Notes: a model not told the origin generated them from the letters alone. DNA of 64,000 bases from an uncultured Alphaproteobacteria bacterium (GCA_934277945.1 CAKQWA010000008.1:35930-99929), one strand, 5' to 3'; shown: positions 8,796 through 17,751, numbered from the stretch's first letter. Made by a program: numbers and translations.

Positions 8796-8912
8796 GACGA
8801 CTCCGAAAAAAGCGTTCTTTCTCCCTTTATAAAAACAAATTGGTTTATACCTTGTAAATTTTTGAAAAAAAAGTACATTGGAAAAAACGCTTTTATGCGG
8901 GGGAATAAAAAT

Positions 8913-9710
8913 ATGTTTCAAACCGTTTTTCTTGCGCTGCTTCAAAGCCTGACCGAATTTTTGCCCGTCAGTTCGTCGGGGCATCTGGCGGTTTTTCCCG
9001 TGCTGTTCGGCTGGAAACCGCAGGGGCTGGTCTTTGACGCGGCTCTGCACGCCGGCACGCTGTTCGCCGTTCTTTTTTATTTCAGAAAAGACGTCGCGAC
9101 CATGATTCGCGGCGGAGTCGATTTTTTATGCCGCCGGTTTTCGTCGCCCGCCTTTAAAATGGCGCTGAATATCGGTATCGCCGCCGTTCCGGTGCTTGCG
9201 GCGGGCTTTTTCGCGCATGATTTTATCGAGGAAAACCTGCGTTCGCCGCACGTTATCGCCGTCATGCTGATTGTTTTCGGTATTTTATTATATGTCGCGG
9301 ACAGAGCAGGCAAAAGCGAATCGACGGTGGAGCAAATGACGGCGAAACAGGCGTTTTTTATCGGATTGGCGCAGGTTCTGGCGCTGATTCCGGGGGCGAG
9401 CCGGTCGGGTGTGACGATGACGGCGGGCAGGGTTCTGGGCTTGAATCGCAAAGAATCGGCACGCTTTTCGATGCTTTTGTCAATTCCGACGGTCGCGGCG
9501 GCGGGCGCTTGGGCGATTCTGAGCGTTTTCAGAGGCGACGCGGCGTATCCCGCTTCCCTGACGCAAGAATTAAGCGTCGGCGTGGGGGTGTCCGCGGTCG
9601 GCGGATTTGCGGCGATTTTCTTTTTGATGAAGTGGCTGAAATCCTTTTCTTTCGCGGTTTTTGCGGTGTATCGCGTCGCCCTTGGAACATTTTTATTATT
9701 TTTCTTGTAA
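8913..9710 (+). CDS. uppP: Undecaprenyl-diphosphate phosphatase UppP (BacA)
   Basis: Integral membrane enzyme that dephosphorylates undecaprenyl diphosphate to regenerate the lipid carrier for peptidoglycan and LPS sugars. Both family signatures are visible: LTEFLPVSSSGHL near the N-terminus and PGASRSGVTMTAGRV in the second half. About seven to eight hydrophobic segments, 265 residues. Two in-frame ATGs exist (8895 and 8913). I prefer 8913 because a GGGGGA ribosome site precedes it at proper distance and the protein then starts right at the first membrane helix. It complements uppS at 49.7 kb, which makes the same lipid. Confidence 0.94.
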   Translation: MFQTVFLALLQSLTEFLPVSSSGHLAVFPVLFGWKPQGLVFDAALHAGTLFAVLFYFRKDVATMIRGGVDFLCRRFSSPAFKMALNIGIAAVPVLAAGFFAHDFIEENLRSPHVIAVMLIVFGILLYVADRAGKSESTVEQMTAKQAFFIGLAQVLALIPGASRSGVTMTAGRVLGLNRKESARFSMLLSIPTVAAAGAWAILSVFRGDAAYPASLTQELSVGVGVSAVGGFAAIFFLMKWLKSFSFAVFAVYRVALGTFLLFFL

Positions 9711-9717
9711 ATTTTTG

Positions 9718-9746
9718 TTGACGGACGCTTTCGTTTCGGGTAAATA
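9718..9746 (+). promoter_or_regulatory. Sigma70-type promoter of tRNA-Leu
   Basis: TTGACG at 9718-9723 and TAAATA at 9741-9746 are separated by 17 bases, and the -10 ends about 21 bases before the tRNA. Confidence 0.75.
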
Positions 9747-9767
9747 CTCAACTCACCAAGACTGTTT

Positions 9768-9854
9768 GCCCAAATGGCGGAATTGGTAGACGCGCTAGCT
9801 TCAGGTGCTAGTTCTCGCAAGGGAGTGGAGGTTCGAGTCCTCTTTTGGGCACCA
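9768..9854 (+). tRNA. tRNA-Leu (anticodon CAG)
   Basis: 87 bases with encoded CCA. The acceptor stem is GCCCAAA with TTTGGGC; the anticodon arm CTAGC/GCTAG encloses the loop TTCAGGT with anticodon CAG at 9802-9804; a long class II variable arm and the TTCGAGT T-loop follow. It reads CTG codons. Confidence 0.97.
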
Positions 9855-9867
9855 TATAAAGATACAA

Positions 9868-9891
9868 GGGGCGCAAGCCCCTTTCTTTTTT
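9868..9891 (+). terminator. Terminator after tRNA-Leu
   Basis: GGGGC-GCAA-GCCCC hairpin at 9868-9881 followed by TTTCTTTTTT, 13 bases after the tRNA end. Confidence 0.85.
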
Positions 9892-9912
9892 GACCGGAAA
9901 GTGAGGAACGCC

Positions 9913-10527
9913 ATGGTTCAAATATCGTTTCACAAAAACGATTTGCCCGACACGGTGAAATTTACAAAATCCGTCGCCGTCGACACCGAAACAATGGGGT
10001 TGAACATTCACCGCGACCGCTTGTGTCTGGTGCAGTTGTGCGACGAAGCGGGCGATTGCCACATCGTTCAAATGCTTGACCCGTCCTACGACGCTCCGAA
10101 CCTGAAAGCCTTGTTTACCGATTCGTCCGTTCTGAAAATTTTTCAGTTCGGACGTTTTGACATCGCCGCCATCGCAAATTATCTGGGCGTGACGTGCTCC
10201 CCCGTCTACTGCACGAAAATCGCTTCCAAAATCGCCCGCACGAACGCGCCGTCGCACAGCCTGAAATCCTTGTGCGCGGATTTGCTGGGCGTCGAATTGG
10301 AAAAAGAGCAGCAATGCTCGGATTGGGGCGCGCCCGAATTGAAGCCCGAACAGTTGAAATACGCCGCCAACGACGTTTTGCATCTGCACGCGCTGAAAAA
10401 CAAACTGGACGCCCTGCTGGAACGCGAACACCGGACGCAGTACGCGCAGGCGTGCTTTTCGTTCCTGCCCTCCGTCGCCATGATGGACTTGGCGGGCTAC
10501 AACTGCGAAACCGTTTTCCAACATTAA
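9913..10527 (+). CDS. rnd: Ribonuclease D-type 3'-5' exonuclease (short form without HRDC domain)
   Basis: DEDDy-superfamily 3'-5' exoribonuclease, expected to trim tRNA and other stable RNA 3' ends. The 204 residues hold only the exonuclease domain: ExoI D24/E26 in AVDTETMGL, ExoII in FQFGRFDIAAI, and ExoIII Y-x3-D in YAANDVLHLH. E. coli RNase D has two additional HRDC domains, missing here; the short form is common in Alphaproteobacteria. ATG 9913 is chosen because GAGGA precedes it; the frame also stays open upstream into the tRNA gene, which is not coding. It lies 15 bases before kdsD. Confidence 0.88.
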   Translation: MVQISFHKNDLPDTVKFTKSVAVDTETMGLNIHRDRLCLVQLCDEAGDCHIVQMLDPSYDAPNLKALFTDSSVLKIFQFGRFDIAAIANYLGVTCSPVYCTKIASKIARTNAPSHSLKSLCADLLGVELEKEQQCSDWGAPELKPEQLKYAANDVLHLHALKNKLDALLEREHRTQYAQACFSFLPSVAMMDLAGYNCETVFQH

Positions 10528-10542
10528 AATTTCGAGGGCGAT

Positions 10543-11511
10543 ATGGAAAAAGAATGTGATGTTCTGGCTGTCGGCAAAAGCGTTCTGCAAACGGAGGCTT
10601 CCGCGCTGGTCGATTTGAAAAACGCACTGGACGAATCGTTCACGCGGGCGGTCGAGGCTTTGGCGAACGCAAAAGGGCGCGTCATTGTCACCGGCATGGG
10701 CAAAAGCGGTCACATCGCGCACAAAATCGCGGCTTCCATGTCCTCTTTGGGCACGACGGCGTATTTCGTGCACCCCGGCGAAGCCAGCCACGGCGATTTG
10801 GGCATGATCGAACCCGACGACATCGTCATCGCGCTGTCGAATTCCGGCGATTCCCCCGAATTGTCCGACATCATCGCGTTTTGCCACCGTTTCAACATCA
10901 CGCTGATCGGCATGACGGGACGCAGAGAGGGGACGCTTGCCAAACGCTCGCACATCGTGCTTTGCCTGCCGCCGCTTGAAGAAGCCTGCCCGTTCGGACT
11001 GGCGCCGACGACGTCCACGACGCTGATGCTTGCGCTGGGCGACGCTCTGGCGATCGCTCTGCTGGAAAAACGCCACTTCTCCAAAGAACAATATAAAATG
11101 CGTCACCCCGGCGGCAAATTGGGCAAATTGATGCTCAACGCGGCGGATTTGATGCATTCGGGCGACGAAATGCCGCTGGTGCGTGCCGAAACGAAAATGT
11201 CCGACGCGCTGATCGTCATGACGGAAAAAAGTCTGGGATGCGTCGGCGTCGTCGATGAAAACGGCGATTTGCAGGGCATTGTCACGGACGGCGATTTGCG
11301 CCGCAAAATGTCGGCGGATTTGCTGACGCGTTCGGCGGGCGAGATTATGACCGCCAATCCGCGCTCTGTGACGCGGGAAACGTCGGCGGCGGACGTGGTG
11401 CGCATTATGAACACGACGGGGAAGGGCATTACGGGGCTGTTCGTTCTGGACGGCAAAAAGCCCGTCGGCTTCGTCCATATTCACGATTGTCTGCGCGCCG
11501 GAGTCGCATAA
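10543..11511 (+). CDS. kdsD: D-arabinose 5-phosphate isomerase KdsD
   Basis: Converts ribulose 5-phosphate to arabinose 5-phosphate, the first step to Kdo for LPS. 322 residues: an SIS sugar-isomerase domain (VTGMGKSGHIAHKIA, ALSNSGDSPEL, PTTSTTLMLALGDALA), then two CBS domains (about residues 200-320) as in KdsD/GutQ/KpsF. Its place at the head of the lptCAB-rpoN cluster fits a housekeeping KdsD role. The stop overlaps the lptC start (TAATG). Confidence 0.95.
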   Translation: MEKECDVLAVGKSVLQTEASALVDLKNALDESFTRAVEALANAKGRVIVTGMGKSGHIAHKIAASMSSLGTTAYFVHPGEASHGDLGMIEPDDIVIALSNSGDSPELSDIIAFCHRFNITLIGMTGRREGTLAKRSHIVLCLPPLEEACPFGLAPTTSTTLMLALGDALAIALLEKRHFSKEQYKMRHPGGKLGKLMLNAADLMHSGDEMPLVRAETKMSDALIVMTEKSLGCVGVVDENGDLQGIVTDGDLRRKMSADLLTRSAGEIMTANPRSVTRETSAADVVRIMNTTGKGITGLFVLDGKKPVGFVHIHDCLRAGVA

Positions 11512-12206
11512 TGGAGCGGGAAGACAAGAATATCGTGCAAATGCCTTATGTGTGGGGCAAAAACGAAACGTCGAATTCTTCGGAATGGCGGCGCAAACAG
11601 GCGGGTCGCGTGCGCAGGCACACCCGTCTTGTCGTTTTTTTGCGCATTATTCTGCCGAGCGTCGCCGCCGTGCTGGTCGGGCTGATTATCCTGTGGCCCC
11701 AGTTGAAAGCGCAAAAAGACGAATTTTCGCTGGTTTCGACGCGGTTTGACAAATCCGCCCTGCCTGAAAATCAGGTCATGGTGAATCCGCGCCTGTTCGT
11801 TGTCGATTCCAAAAATCAGCCGATGAATTTCACCGCGAAATCCGCAAACGAAATCGGCGGCGGGTCGGGGCGTCGCGTGCGGCTGGATTCCGTGCAGGCG
11901 GACGTGGTTCTGGCAAACGACGCTTGGGTCGCCGTCGACGCGAAAGCGGCGGAGTATTCGCAAGAAAGCAACACCCTTGAACTGCAAGAGCAGGTGAATT
12001 TGTATTCCGACAAGGGCTATGAACTGGAAACCACGCAGGCGGTCGTCGACATCAACAATAAAAACATTTTCGGCAAGCGCAAAACGACCGCGCGCGGCAG
12101 AATCGGAACGGTTGACGCGGACGGTTTCGGCGTTTACGATAAGGGCGCGCGCCTGATGTTCACGGGACGCGTCAAAATGGTGCTTTATCCGCAGGAGGAA
12201 AAATGA
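11511..12206 (+). CDS. lptC: LPS export protein LptC
   Basis: Single-pass inner-membrane protein that takes LPS from LptB2FG and hands it to LptA. 231 residues: a basic cytoplasmic N-terminus rich in Arg (WRRKQAGRVRRHTR), one membrane helix at about 45-65, then a periplasmic beta-jellyroll with the LptC pattern (NPRLFVVDSKNQPMNFTA... VNLYSDKGYELETTQAVVDI). The ATG overlaps the kdsD stop, and the end overlaps lptA by ATGA, indicating translational coupling. Confidence 0.9.
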   Translation: MEREDKNIVQMPYVWGKNETSNSSEWRRKQAGRVRRHTRLVVFLRIILPSVAAVLVGLIILWPQLKAQKDEFSLVSTRFDKSALPENQVMVNPRLFVVDSKNQPMNFTAKSANEIGGGSGRRVRLDSVQADVVLANDAWVAVDAKAAEYSQESNTLELQEQVNLYSDKGYELETTQAVVDINNKNIFGKRKTTARGRIGTVDADGFGVYDKGARLMFTGRVKMVLYPQEEK

Positions 12207-13168
12207 CCGTGCAAAGCAAATCCTTTTTATTTCTTGCCGCGCTGTGCTGTTTTTTCGCTCTTGACGCGAACGCCGCGGGCTTGAATCTGAAAAGCAAAAA
12301 CAAAAGCAATAAGCCCGTGCCCGTCGAATTGACGGCGGACGGCGGTTTGGAATGGGATCGCAACAAACTGACGCTGACCGCGCTGAAAAAAGCCGTCGTG
12401 AGCCGTGACGACTTGTCTTTGGCGGCGGATAAAATCATCGCCTATTACAAGGAAAACGGCAAGGATATCGACGTGTACAAAGTGCGGGCGCAGGGGCGCG
12501 TGCTGATTACGTCGCCGAACCAGACAATTCGCGCGGACGCGGCGGAATTCCTTTTGCCAGACGCGCTGATCGTGCTGACGGGCAATCCCGTCACATTGCG
12601 CGCCGGCGACGAAAAAATGACCGCGCAGGTGCTGAAATACTGGAAAGACGACAACATCGCCGAAGCGGAAAGACAGGTCGTCGCCACAAAAGGCGATCGC
12701 CGTCTGGAAGCGGATTCCGTCAAAGCGTTCTTTTCGCAGAAGAACGACAAATTCGACATCGACCGCTTTGAAGCCTATGACAACGTGACGATTACGAACA
12801 ACGAAGAAAAGGTGACGGGCGATTTCGGGATGTACAACGTGCGCAAGGAAACGGCGACCCTGCGCGGCAACGTCAAAATTTCGCAGGGCGAGAACTATAT
12901 CGTCGGCGAAGTCGTCGACGTGAACATGAAAACGGGCGTCAGCCGCCTGCAAACGCCGGAAGGCGACGGCAAGTCAAAAGGAAAAGTGCACGGAGTTTTC
13001 TTGCCAGAAACGAAAAAAAAGAGTAAGAAAGCAAAAGAAGCGGCGCCGAACGACGCCGTAAAGGAAGAACAAAAGACCGATAACGGTTCTGCAACTCAAA
13101 GAAAAGAGATTGAAACGCATGACGAATCAACAGAAAAACTCCTCGGAACCGTCGGTCAGGCTGATTAA
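12203..13168 (+). CDS. lptA: LPS transport periplasmic protein LptA
   Basis: 321 residues: a signal peptide ending around ANAAG, then an OstA/LptA beta-taco domain (residues about 45-240, with ADKIIAYYKENGKDIDVYKVRAQ-type strands) and a Lys/Glu-rich low-complexity tail (KKSKKAKEAAPND...). LptA forms the periplasmic bridge for LPS. It is longer than E. coli LptA (185 residues) because of extra strands and the charged tail. Its last 50 bases overlap the start of lptB in another frame, and that overlap falls in the low-complexity tail. Confidence 0.9.
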   Translation: MTVQSKSFLFLAALCCFFALDANAAGLNLKSKNKSNKPVPVELTADGGLEWDRNKLTLTALKKAVVSRDDLSLAADKIIAYYKENGKDIDVYKVRAQGRVLITSPNQTIRADAAEFLLPDALIVLTGNPVTLRAGDEKMTAQVLKYWKDDNIAEAERQVVATKGDRRLEADSVKAFFSQKNDKFDIDRFEAYDNVTITNNEEKVTGDFGMYNVRKETATLRGNVKISQGENYIVGEVVDVNMKTGVSRLQTPEGDGKSKGKVHGVFLPETKKKSKKAKEAAPNDAVKEEQKTDNGSATQRKEIETHDESTEKLLGTVGQAD

Positions 13169-13913
13169 CCAACCCAAGCCCGTCATTCCGCCGACGGGAC
13201 TGCACGCCGTCAACATCAGCAAGTCGTACAAAAAGCGACCCGTGTTGCGCAGCGTCACGTTCAACGTCAATCGCGGCGAAGCGGTCGGCTTGCTCGGACC
13301 GAACGGGGCGGGCAAAACGACTTCCTTTTACTGCATCACCGGCTTGATTACGCCCGATTCGGGCATGATCTCCATTGACGGCATCGACATCACGTCCCTG
13401 CCCATGTACCGCCGCTCCCGTCTGGGCATCGGCTATCTGCCGCAGGAGGCGTCCATTTTCAGAACGTTGAGCGTGGAAAACAACATTCGCGCCGTTTTGG
13501 AACTGGTGGAAAAACAGGCGGACAAGCGCGAGGAAATGCTGGAACAACTGCTGGCGGAATTTTCCATTTCCCACTTGCGCCGCGCGCCCGCTCTGGCGTT
13601 GTCGGGCGGTGAACGCCGCCGCGTCGAAATCGCGCGCGCTCTGGCGTCCTCTCCGTCGTTCATTCTGCTTGACGAGCCTTTGGCGGGTATCGACCCGATT
13701 TCCGTGGGCGAAATTCGCGATTTGGTGTCCCATTTGAAACATCGCGGCATCGGCGTTTTAATCACCGACCACAACGTGCGCGAAACGCTGGACATCATCG
13801 ATCGGGCGTACATCCTGCACGACGGCGTTGTGCTGATGGGCGGCAATCCGCAAGACGTAATCAACCACAAAGACGTTCGCCGCGTGTATTTGGGCGAAAA
13901 ATTCGCGCTTTAA
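13119..13913 (+). CDS. lptB: LPS export ABC transporter ATPase LptB
   Basis: Cytoplasmic ATPase that drives LPS extraction by LptFG. 264 residues with Walker A GPNGAGKTT (60-68), Q-loop in YLPQEASIFR, signature LSGGERRRVEIARAL, Walker B FILLDEPLAGIDP and the H-switch TDHNVRE, all intact. The N-terminal 27 residues before LHAVNISKSY are an extension typical of alphaproteobacterial LptB. ATG 13119 is used; it lies inside lptA. lptF and lptG are not in this window, which is usual. Confidence 0.96.
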   Translation: MTNQQKNSSEPSVRLINQPKPVIPPTGLHAVNISKSYKKRPVLRSVTFNVNRGEAVGLLGPNGAGKTTSFYCITGLITPDSGMISIDGIDITSLPMYRRSRLGIGYLPQEASIFRTLSVENNIRAVLELVEKQADKREEMLEQLLAEFSISHLRRAPALALSGGERRRVEIARALASSPSFILLDEPLAGIDPISVGEIRDLVSHLKHRGIGVLITDHNVRETLDIIDRAYILHDGVVLMGGNPQDVINHKDVRRVYLGEKFAL

Positions 13914-13931
13914 GGCGCGGGCAGGCGCGTC

Positions 13932-15464
13932 ATGGCACAGGCTCCCCGTCTGGATTTACGCCAAACGCAGTCTTTGACCATGACGCCGCGCTTGCAGCAG
14001 GCGATTAAACTGTTGCAAATGTCCGCTCTGGAACTTGAAAATTTCGTCGCCGAAGAACTGGAACGCAATCCTTTTTTGCAAAAAGAGGGCGAACCTCAGG
14101 AAGCGGACGCGGACGAATCCGCCCCGTTTGAAGATTCCGAATTTGTCGGGCGCGACGAATTGCCCGCGCTGGTCGACAGGGACGACGCGAACGAAGCACC
14201 GCCCGATATGCCCGATTATACCGACGAAGACAGTTTTTACGAACACGCGCCGGACGAAAACGCTTACGACGGCGGCGATTTTTCGTCGGATCTCTGGCGC
14301 GGACAGGCGCGCGCCGACGATTCTTTCGACGCCGTTTCCGTTTGCGCCGCTCCCGCCGCTTCTTTGGAAAGCGCGCTGATGGAGCAAATCGGCGCCCGCT
14401 TTTCTGACGACGCCGAGCGGCAGACGGCTTTTTTCATTTTGCAAAATTGCGACGACAATTATTTCGTTCCGCCCGCCGTCAAGGAAAAATTCTTGCAGTC
14501 CGGCGGAAAAGGCGCGCTGTACGACGATGTTTTGACGAAAATGCGCTCGTTCGAGCCGACGGGCGTTTTCGCCGCTTCCCTGTCCGATTTTTTCGCCGCG
14601 CAGTTAAAGGAAAAAGACCGCTTTGATCCCGCCATGGCGCGCTTGGTCGCGCATCTGGATTTGCTTGCCGGCAAAGAATACGCCAAACTGATGAAGTTGT
14701 GCGGCGTCGACGCGGAGGATCTGGCGCAAATGATTGACGAATTGCGCCGCTTGAATCCGCGCTGTTCGACGAATTACGGCGACGCGAACGCGCCGGTGAT
14801 CGTGCCGGACGTGCTTGTGCGCAAAAACAAAGCGGGCGATTTCGTCGTCGAACTCAATCAGGCGGCGTTGCCCCGCGTGCTGATGAATCATCGTTATCTG
14901 GCGGAAATTTCGGCGGCGGCGAAAGGCTCGAAAGAGGTCAAAAAGTTCGTTTCGGAACATCTGTCGTCCGCAAATTCGCTGATAAAAGCCTTGCAGCAGC
15001 GCGCGGACAGCATTTTGAAAACGGCTTCGTGCATCGTCGCCGAACAGCGCGATTTTTTCGAGCGCGGCGCGTCTTTCATCAAGCCCATGATTTTAAAAGA
15101 CGTCGCGCAAGCCGCCGGATTGCACGAAAGCACAATCAGCCGCGTGACGACGAACAAGTATCTGGCGTGCGCGTTCGGCGTGTTTGAACTTAAATTTTTC
15201 TTTTCAAAGGCTTTGGAAAGCGCGGACGGCGAAACCGTTTCCGCCGTCGCCGTCAAGCAGAGAATCAAACGCCTGACGGACGAGGAAACGCCGCAAAACG
15301 TGCTTTCCGACGAAGATTTGACCGTCCTTTTGAACAAGGAGGGGATCGCCGTCGCCAGACGCACGGTCGCGAAATACCGCGAAAGCCTGAACATTCCGCC
15401 GTCGTCGCGCCGCAAGCGCGAAAAACGTATGCAAAACAACGCTTTTGCGTCAAAAATGACATAA
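13932..15464 (+). CDS. rpoN: RNA polymerase sigma-54 factor RpoN
   Basis: Alternative sigma factor that reads -24/-12 promoters with AAA+ activators. 510 residues in classic order: Gln/Leu-rich region I (LRQTQSLTMTPRLQQAIKLLQMSALE), an acidic region II (residues about 55-125), core-binding domain, HTH (LKDVAQAAGLHESTISRVTTNKY) and the RpoN box ARRTVAKYRESLNIPPS near the C-terminus. The lptB-rpoN-hpf-ptsN order is the conserved proteobacterial one and ties RpoN to the nitrogen-PTS regulator downstream. Confidence 0.97.
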   Translation: MAQAPRLDLRQTQSLTMTPRLQQAIKLLQMSALELENFVAEELERNPFLQKEGEPQEADADESAPFEDSEFVGRDELPALVDRDDANEAPPDMPDYTDEDSFYEHAPDENAYDGGDFSSDLWRGQARADDSFDAVSVCAAPAASLESALMEQIGARFSDDAERQTAFFILQNCDDNYFVPPAVKEKFLQSGGKGALYDDVLTKMRSFEPTGVFAASLSDFFAAQLKEKDRFDPAMARLVAHLDLLAGKEYAKLMKLCGVDAEDLAQMIDELRRLNPRCSTNYGDANAPVIVPDVLVRKNKAGDFVVELNQAALPRVLMNHRYLAEISAAAKGSKEVKKFVSEHLSSANSLIKALQQRADSILKTASCIVAEQRDFFERGASFIKPMILKDVAQAAGLHESTISRVTTNKYLACAFGVFELKFFFSKALESADGETVSAVAVKQRIKRLTDEETPQNVLSDEDLTVLLNKEGIAVARRTVAKYRESLNIPPSSRRKREKRMQNNAFASKMT

Positions 15465-15489
15465 GAATGACGTCCGGTGAAACATTTTC

Positions 15490-15518
15490 TTGACTTGCCG
15501 CGCCCCGCGTCATAAATT
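15490..15518 (+). promoter_or_regulatory. Sigma70-type promoter upstream of hpf
   Basis: TTGACT at 15490-15495 and TAAATT at 15513-15518 with a 17-base spacer, in the 121-base gap after rpoN. It would give a leader of about 60 bases containing an imperfect GC-rich hairpin before hpf. Confidence 0.6.
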
Positions 15519-15585
15519 TATCGGTCAGAGGGCGGCTCGAAGCGGTCGTCCGTAGGTGCAACCTTAACAAATATGAGAGCAAACT

Positions 15586-16161
15586 ATGGAAATCTCGATT
15601 ACAGGCAAACAGATTGACATCGGTACCAGCCTGCGTTCTTATGTCGAAGAACATTTGGAAAATGCAATTGTTCGTTTTTTTGAATCTCCTTTGAAAGCGT
15701 CCGTTTCCTTCTCGAAAGAAGGCAACAATCTGATTAAGGCGGACATCTCCGTCCACGCCGTCAGCGATATGATCGTCCACGGCGACGGCGAACACGCGGA
15801 TGCTTACGTTGCGTTTGACACGGCTTGCGATCATATTGCCAAGCAGTTGCGCCGCTACAAAAAGCGTTTCAGCGACTACAAATCCAAAGCGAAAGCCAAA
15901 GCGGAAATGGCGAATTTCGTCGTTATCGAACCCGAAAAGGTGACCGACGAAGACTCTCTGCCGCAGGACGAAGCGGCTCCCGTCATCGTGGCGGAAATGC
16001 AGGCGGATCTGCCGTCTTGCACGGTCAGCGGCGCCGTCATGCGCATGGATTTGGCGGGCGTTCCCGCTCTGATGTTCAGAAACGCGGCTCACGGCGGTTT
16101 GAACATGGTTTACCGCCGCGCCGACGGAAATATCGGTTGGGTCGATCCGCAGGCTTCATAA
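15586..16161 (+). CDS. hpf: Ribosome hibernation promoting factor, long form
   Basis: Binds the 30S decoding region and dimerises ribosomes to inactive 100S particles in stationary phase. 191 residues: an N-terminal S30AE domain (MEISITGKQIDIGTSLRSYVEEHLENA... to about 105), a linker, and the C-terminal dimerisation domain (about 135-190, with DLAGVPALMFRNAAHGGLNMVYRRADGNIGWVDP). This long architecture is the rule in Alphaproteobacteria. It sits between rpoN and ptsN. Confidence 0.95.
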   Translation: MEISITGKQIDIGTSLRSYVEEHLENAIVRFFESPLKASVSFSKEGNNLIKADISVHAVSDMIVHGDGEHADAYVAFDTACDHIAKQLRRYKKRFSDYKSKAKAKAEMANFVVIEPEKVTDEDSLPQDEAAPVIVAEMQADLPSCTVSGAVMRMDLAGVPALMFRNAAHGGLNMVYRRADGNIGWVDPQAS

Positions 16162-16176
16162 GCAAGCGTATTGATT

Positions 16177-16641
16177 ATGCGTATTGCAGATGTTTTGACG
16201 CTTGACGGGATTGTTCCCGCGCTGAAAGCCACCAGTAAAAAACAGGTGTTGCAGGAATTGTCCCGTCGCGTCGCCGAACGTTTGAGCGTGGACGACAAAG
16301 CGGTTTTTGACGTTTTGTTGGAACGCGAACGTTTGGGAACGACGGGCTTCGGCAACGGCGTCGCCTTGCCGCACGGCAAATTGAATTCGCTGAACGGGCT
16401 GTACATGATATTCGCCCGTTTGGTGAAGCCCGTTGATTTTGACGCCGTCGACGGTCGTCCCGTTGATTTGGTTTTTCTTTTATTGACGCCCGAAAGCGCG
16501 GGGGCGGATCACTTGAAAGCGTTGGCGAAAGCGTCGCGCATTTTGCGTGACGAATCCGTGTGTTCCAAAATTCGCGGCGGAGAAAACGCCGAAGCGATTT
16601 ATTCGGCGTTGTTGGAGTGTGAGCAAGAACCGGCGACTTGA
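16177..16641 (+). CDS. ptsN: Nitrogen-PTS EIIA component PtsN
   Basis: Phosphorylatable regulatory protein that affects potassium, nitrogen and envelope functions. 154 residues, a single EIIA fructose/Ntr-type domain with the phospho-acceptor H66 in GVALPHGK, preceded by LGTTGFGNG. ATG 16177 is preferred to the TTG six bases upstream. The following epimerase begins 26 bases after its stop. Confidence 0.95.
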   Translation: MRIADVLTLDGIVPALKATSKKQVLQELSRRVAERLSVDDKAVFDVLLERERLGTTGFGNGVALPHGKLNSLNGLYMIFARLVKPVDFDAVDGRPVDLVFLLLTPESAGADHLKALAKASRILRDESVCSKIRGGENAEAIYSALLECEQEPAT

Positions 16642-16667
16642 CCGGATTTGTTGCAAAGGAAATAACG

Positions 16668-17627
16668 ATGGAAAATTCTCCTTTTATGTTTCAGGGCAAA
16701 CGCGTGATGGTTTGCGGCTGTCAGGATATGCTTGGCGATGCGCTGATCGGACGTTTGAAATCGAAAGAATGTGAAATCGTTGCGGCGGCGTACGAAGACG
16801 TCGATTTGACGGACACGCGCGAAACAAAAAATTTCTTTAACAAGAAAAAAGTCGACGCCGTGTTCATGCTGGCGTCGCGCGCGGGCGGCATTTACGCGAA
16901 CTCGACGCGCCCCGCCGAATTCATTTACGACAACACGATGATTGCGCTGAACACGCTTCAAGCCGCTTATGAAACGGGCGTGTCGAAATTCATGTACTTG
17001 TCGAACGCGTCGGTTTACCCGCAGGATTGCGCCCAGCCGATGAAAGAAACCGACTTGATGACGGGACCTTTGGATCCGATGCATATCGGGTACGGCATGG
17101 CGAAAATGTCGGGCATCGTCGCGTCGCAGTGTTTCCGCCGTCAGTACGGCGAGGACAACATCGCGGTGATTACGTCGAAGATGTACGGACCCGACGACGA
17201 TTTCGACTTGAAAAACGGTTCGGTTCTGCCCGCGCTGATTCGCAAGATTCACGAAGCGAAAATCAACGAAAAGACGGAAGTTGAAGTGTGGGGGTCGGGA
17301 ACGGCGAAACGCGATTTCATCTATGTCGACGACATGGCGGACGCGGCTGTTTTCCTGATGGAACGCTATTCCGACTCGATGCCGATCAACGTGGGGACGG
17401 GACAGGAAGTGTCGATTAAGGAATTGGCGGAAACGATTGCGAAAGTGATCGGATTCGAAGGCGAATTGATTTACGACACGACGAAACCGGACGGCAAGCC
17501 GATGCGCGTGTGCGATGTGTCGCGCATTAAAGAAATGGGCTGGACGCCGCGCGTTTCCTTGGAAAACGGCATCTATAAAACGTATGAATGGTTCAAGGAT
17601 CATTACGAAGAGATAAAAAAAGTATAA
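16668..17627 (+). CDS. fcl: NAD(P)-dependent epimerase, GDP-L-fucose synthase-like
   Basis: Extended SDR enzyme of 319 residues from ATG 16668 (good AAAGGAAA ribosome site). The C-terminal part, with INVGTGQEVSIKELAETIAKVIGFEGEL then KPDGKPMRV, GWTPRVSLENGI and TYEWF, matches GDP-fucose synthase (Fcl/WcaG), which makes GDP-L-fucose from the 4-keto-6-deoxymannose intermediate. The catalytic Y-x3-K is present (GYGMAK), and a Ser is in YLSNASVYP. Odd: the cofactor loop reads CGCQDMLG (residues 16-23), so the middle Gly of GxxGxxG is Asp. No GDP-mannose dehydratase lies in the window, so the exact sugar is inferred. It is not an obvious member of the ptsN unit by function, but it is close enough to be co-transcribed. 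Confidence 0.8.
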   Translation: MENSPFMFQGKRVMVCGCQDMLGDALIGRLKSKECEIVAAAYEDVDLTDTRETKNFFNKKKVDAVFMLASRAGGIYANSTRPAEFIYDNTMIALNTLQAAYETGVSKFMYLSNASVYPQDCAQPMKETDLMTGPLDPMHIGYGMAKMSGIVASQCFRRQYGEDNIAVITSKMYGPDDDFDLKNGSVLPALIRKIHEAKINEKTEVEVWGSGTAKRDFIYVDDMADAAVFLMERYSDSMPINVGTGQEVSIKELAETIAKVIGFEGELIYDTTKPDGKPMRVCDVSRIKEMGWTPRVSLENGIYKTYEWFKDHYEEIKKV

Positions 17628-17633
17628 TTTCTC

Positions 17634-17662
17634 TTGACAACGCGAAAAGAATCGAATAAAAG
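17634..17662 (+). promoter_or_regulatory. Sigma70-type promoter of tRNA-Ala
   Basis: Consensus TTGACA at 17634-17639, a 17-base spacer, and TAAAAG at 17657-17662, 14 bases before the tRNA. Confidence 0.7.
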
Positions 17663-17675
17663 ACTTCTTGCGCGT

Positions 17676-17751
<76 letters not shown>

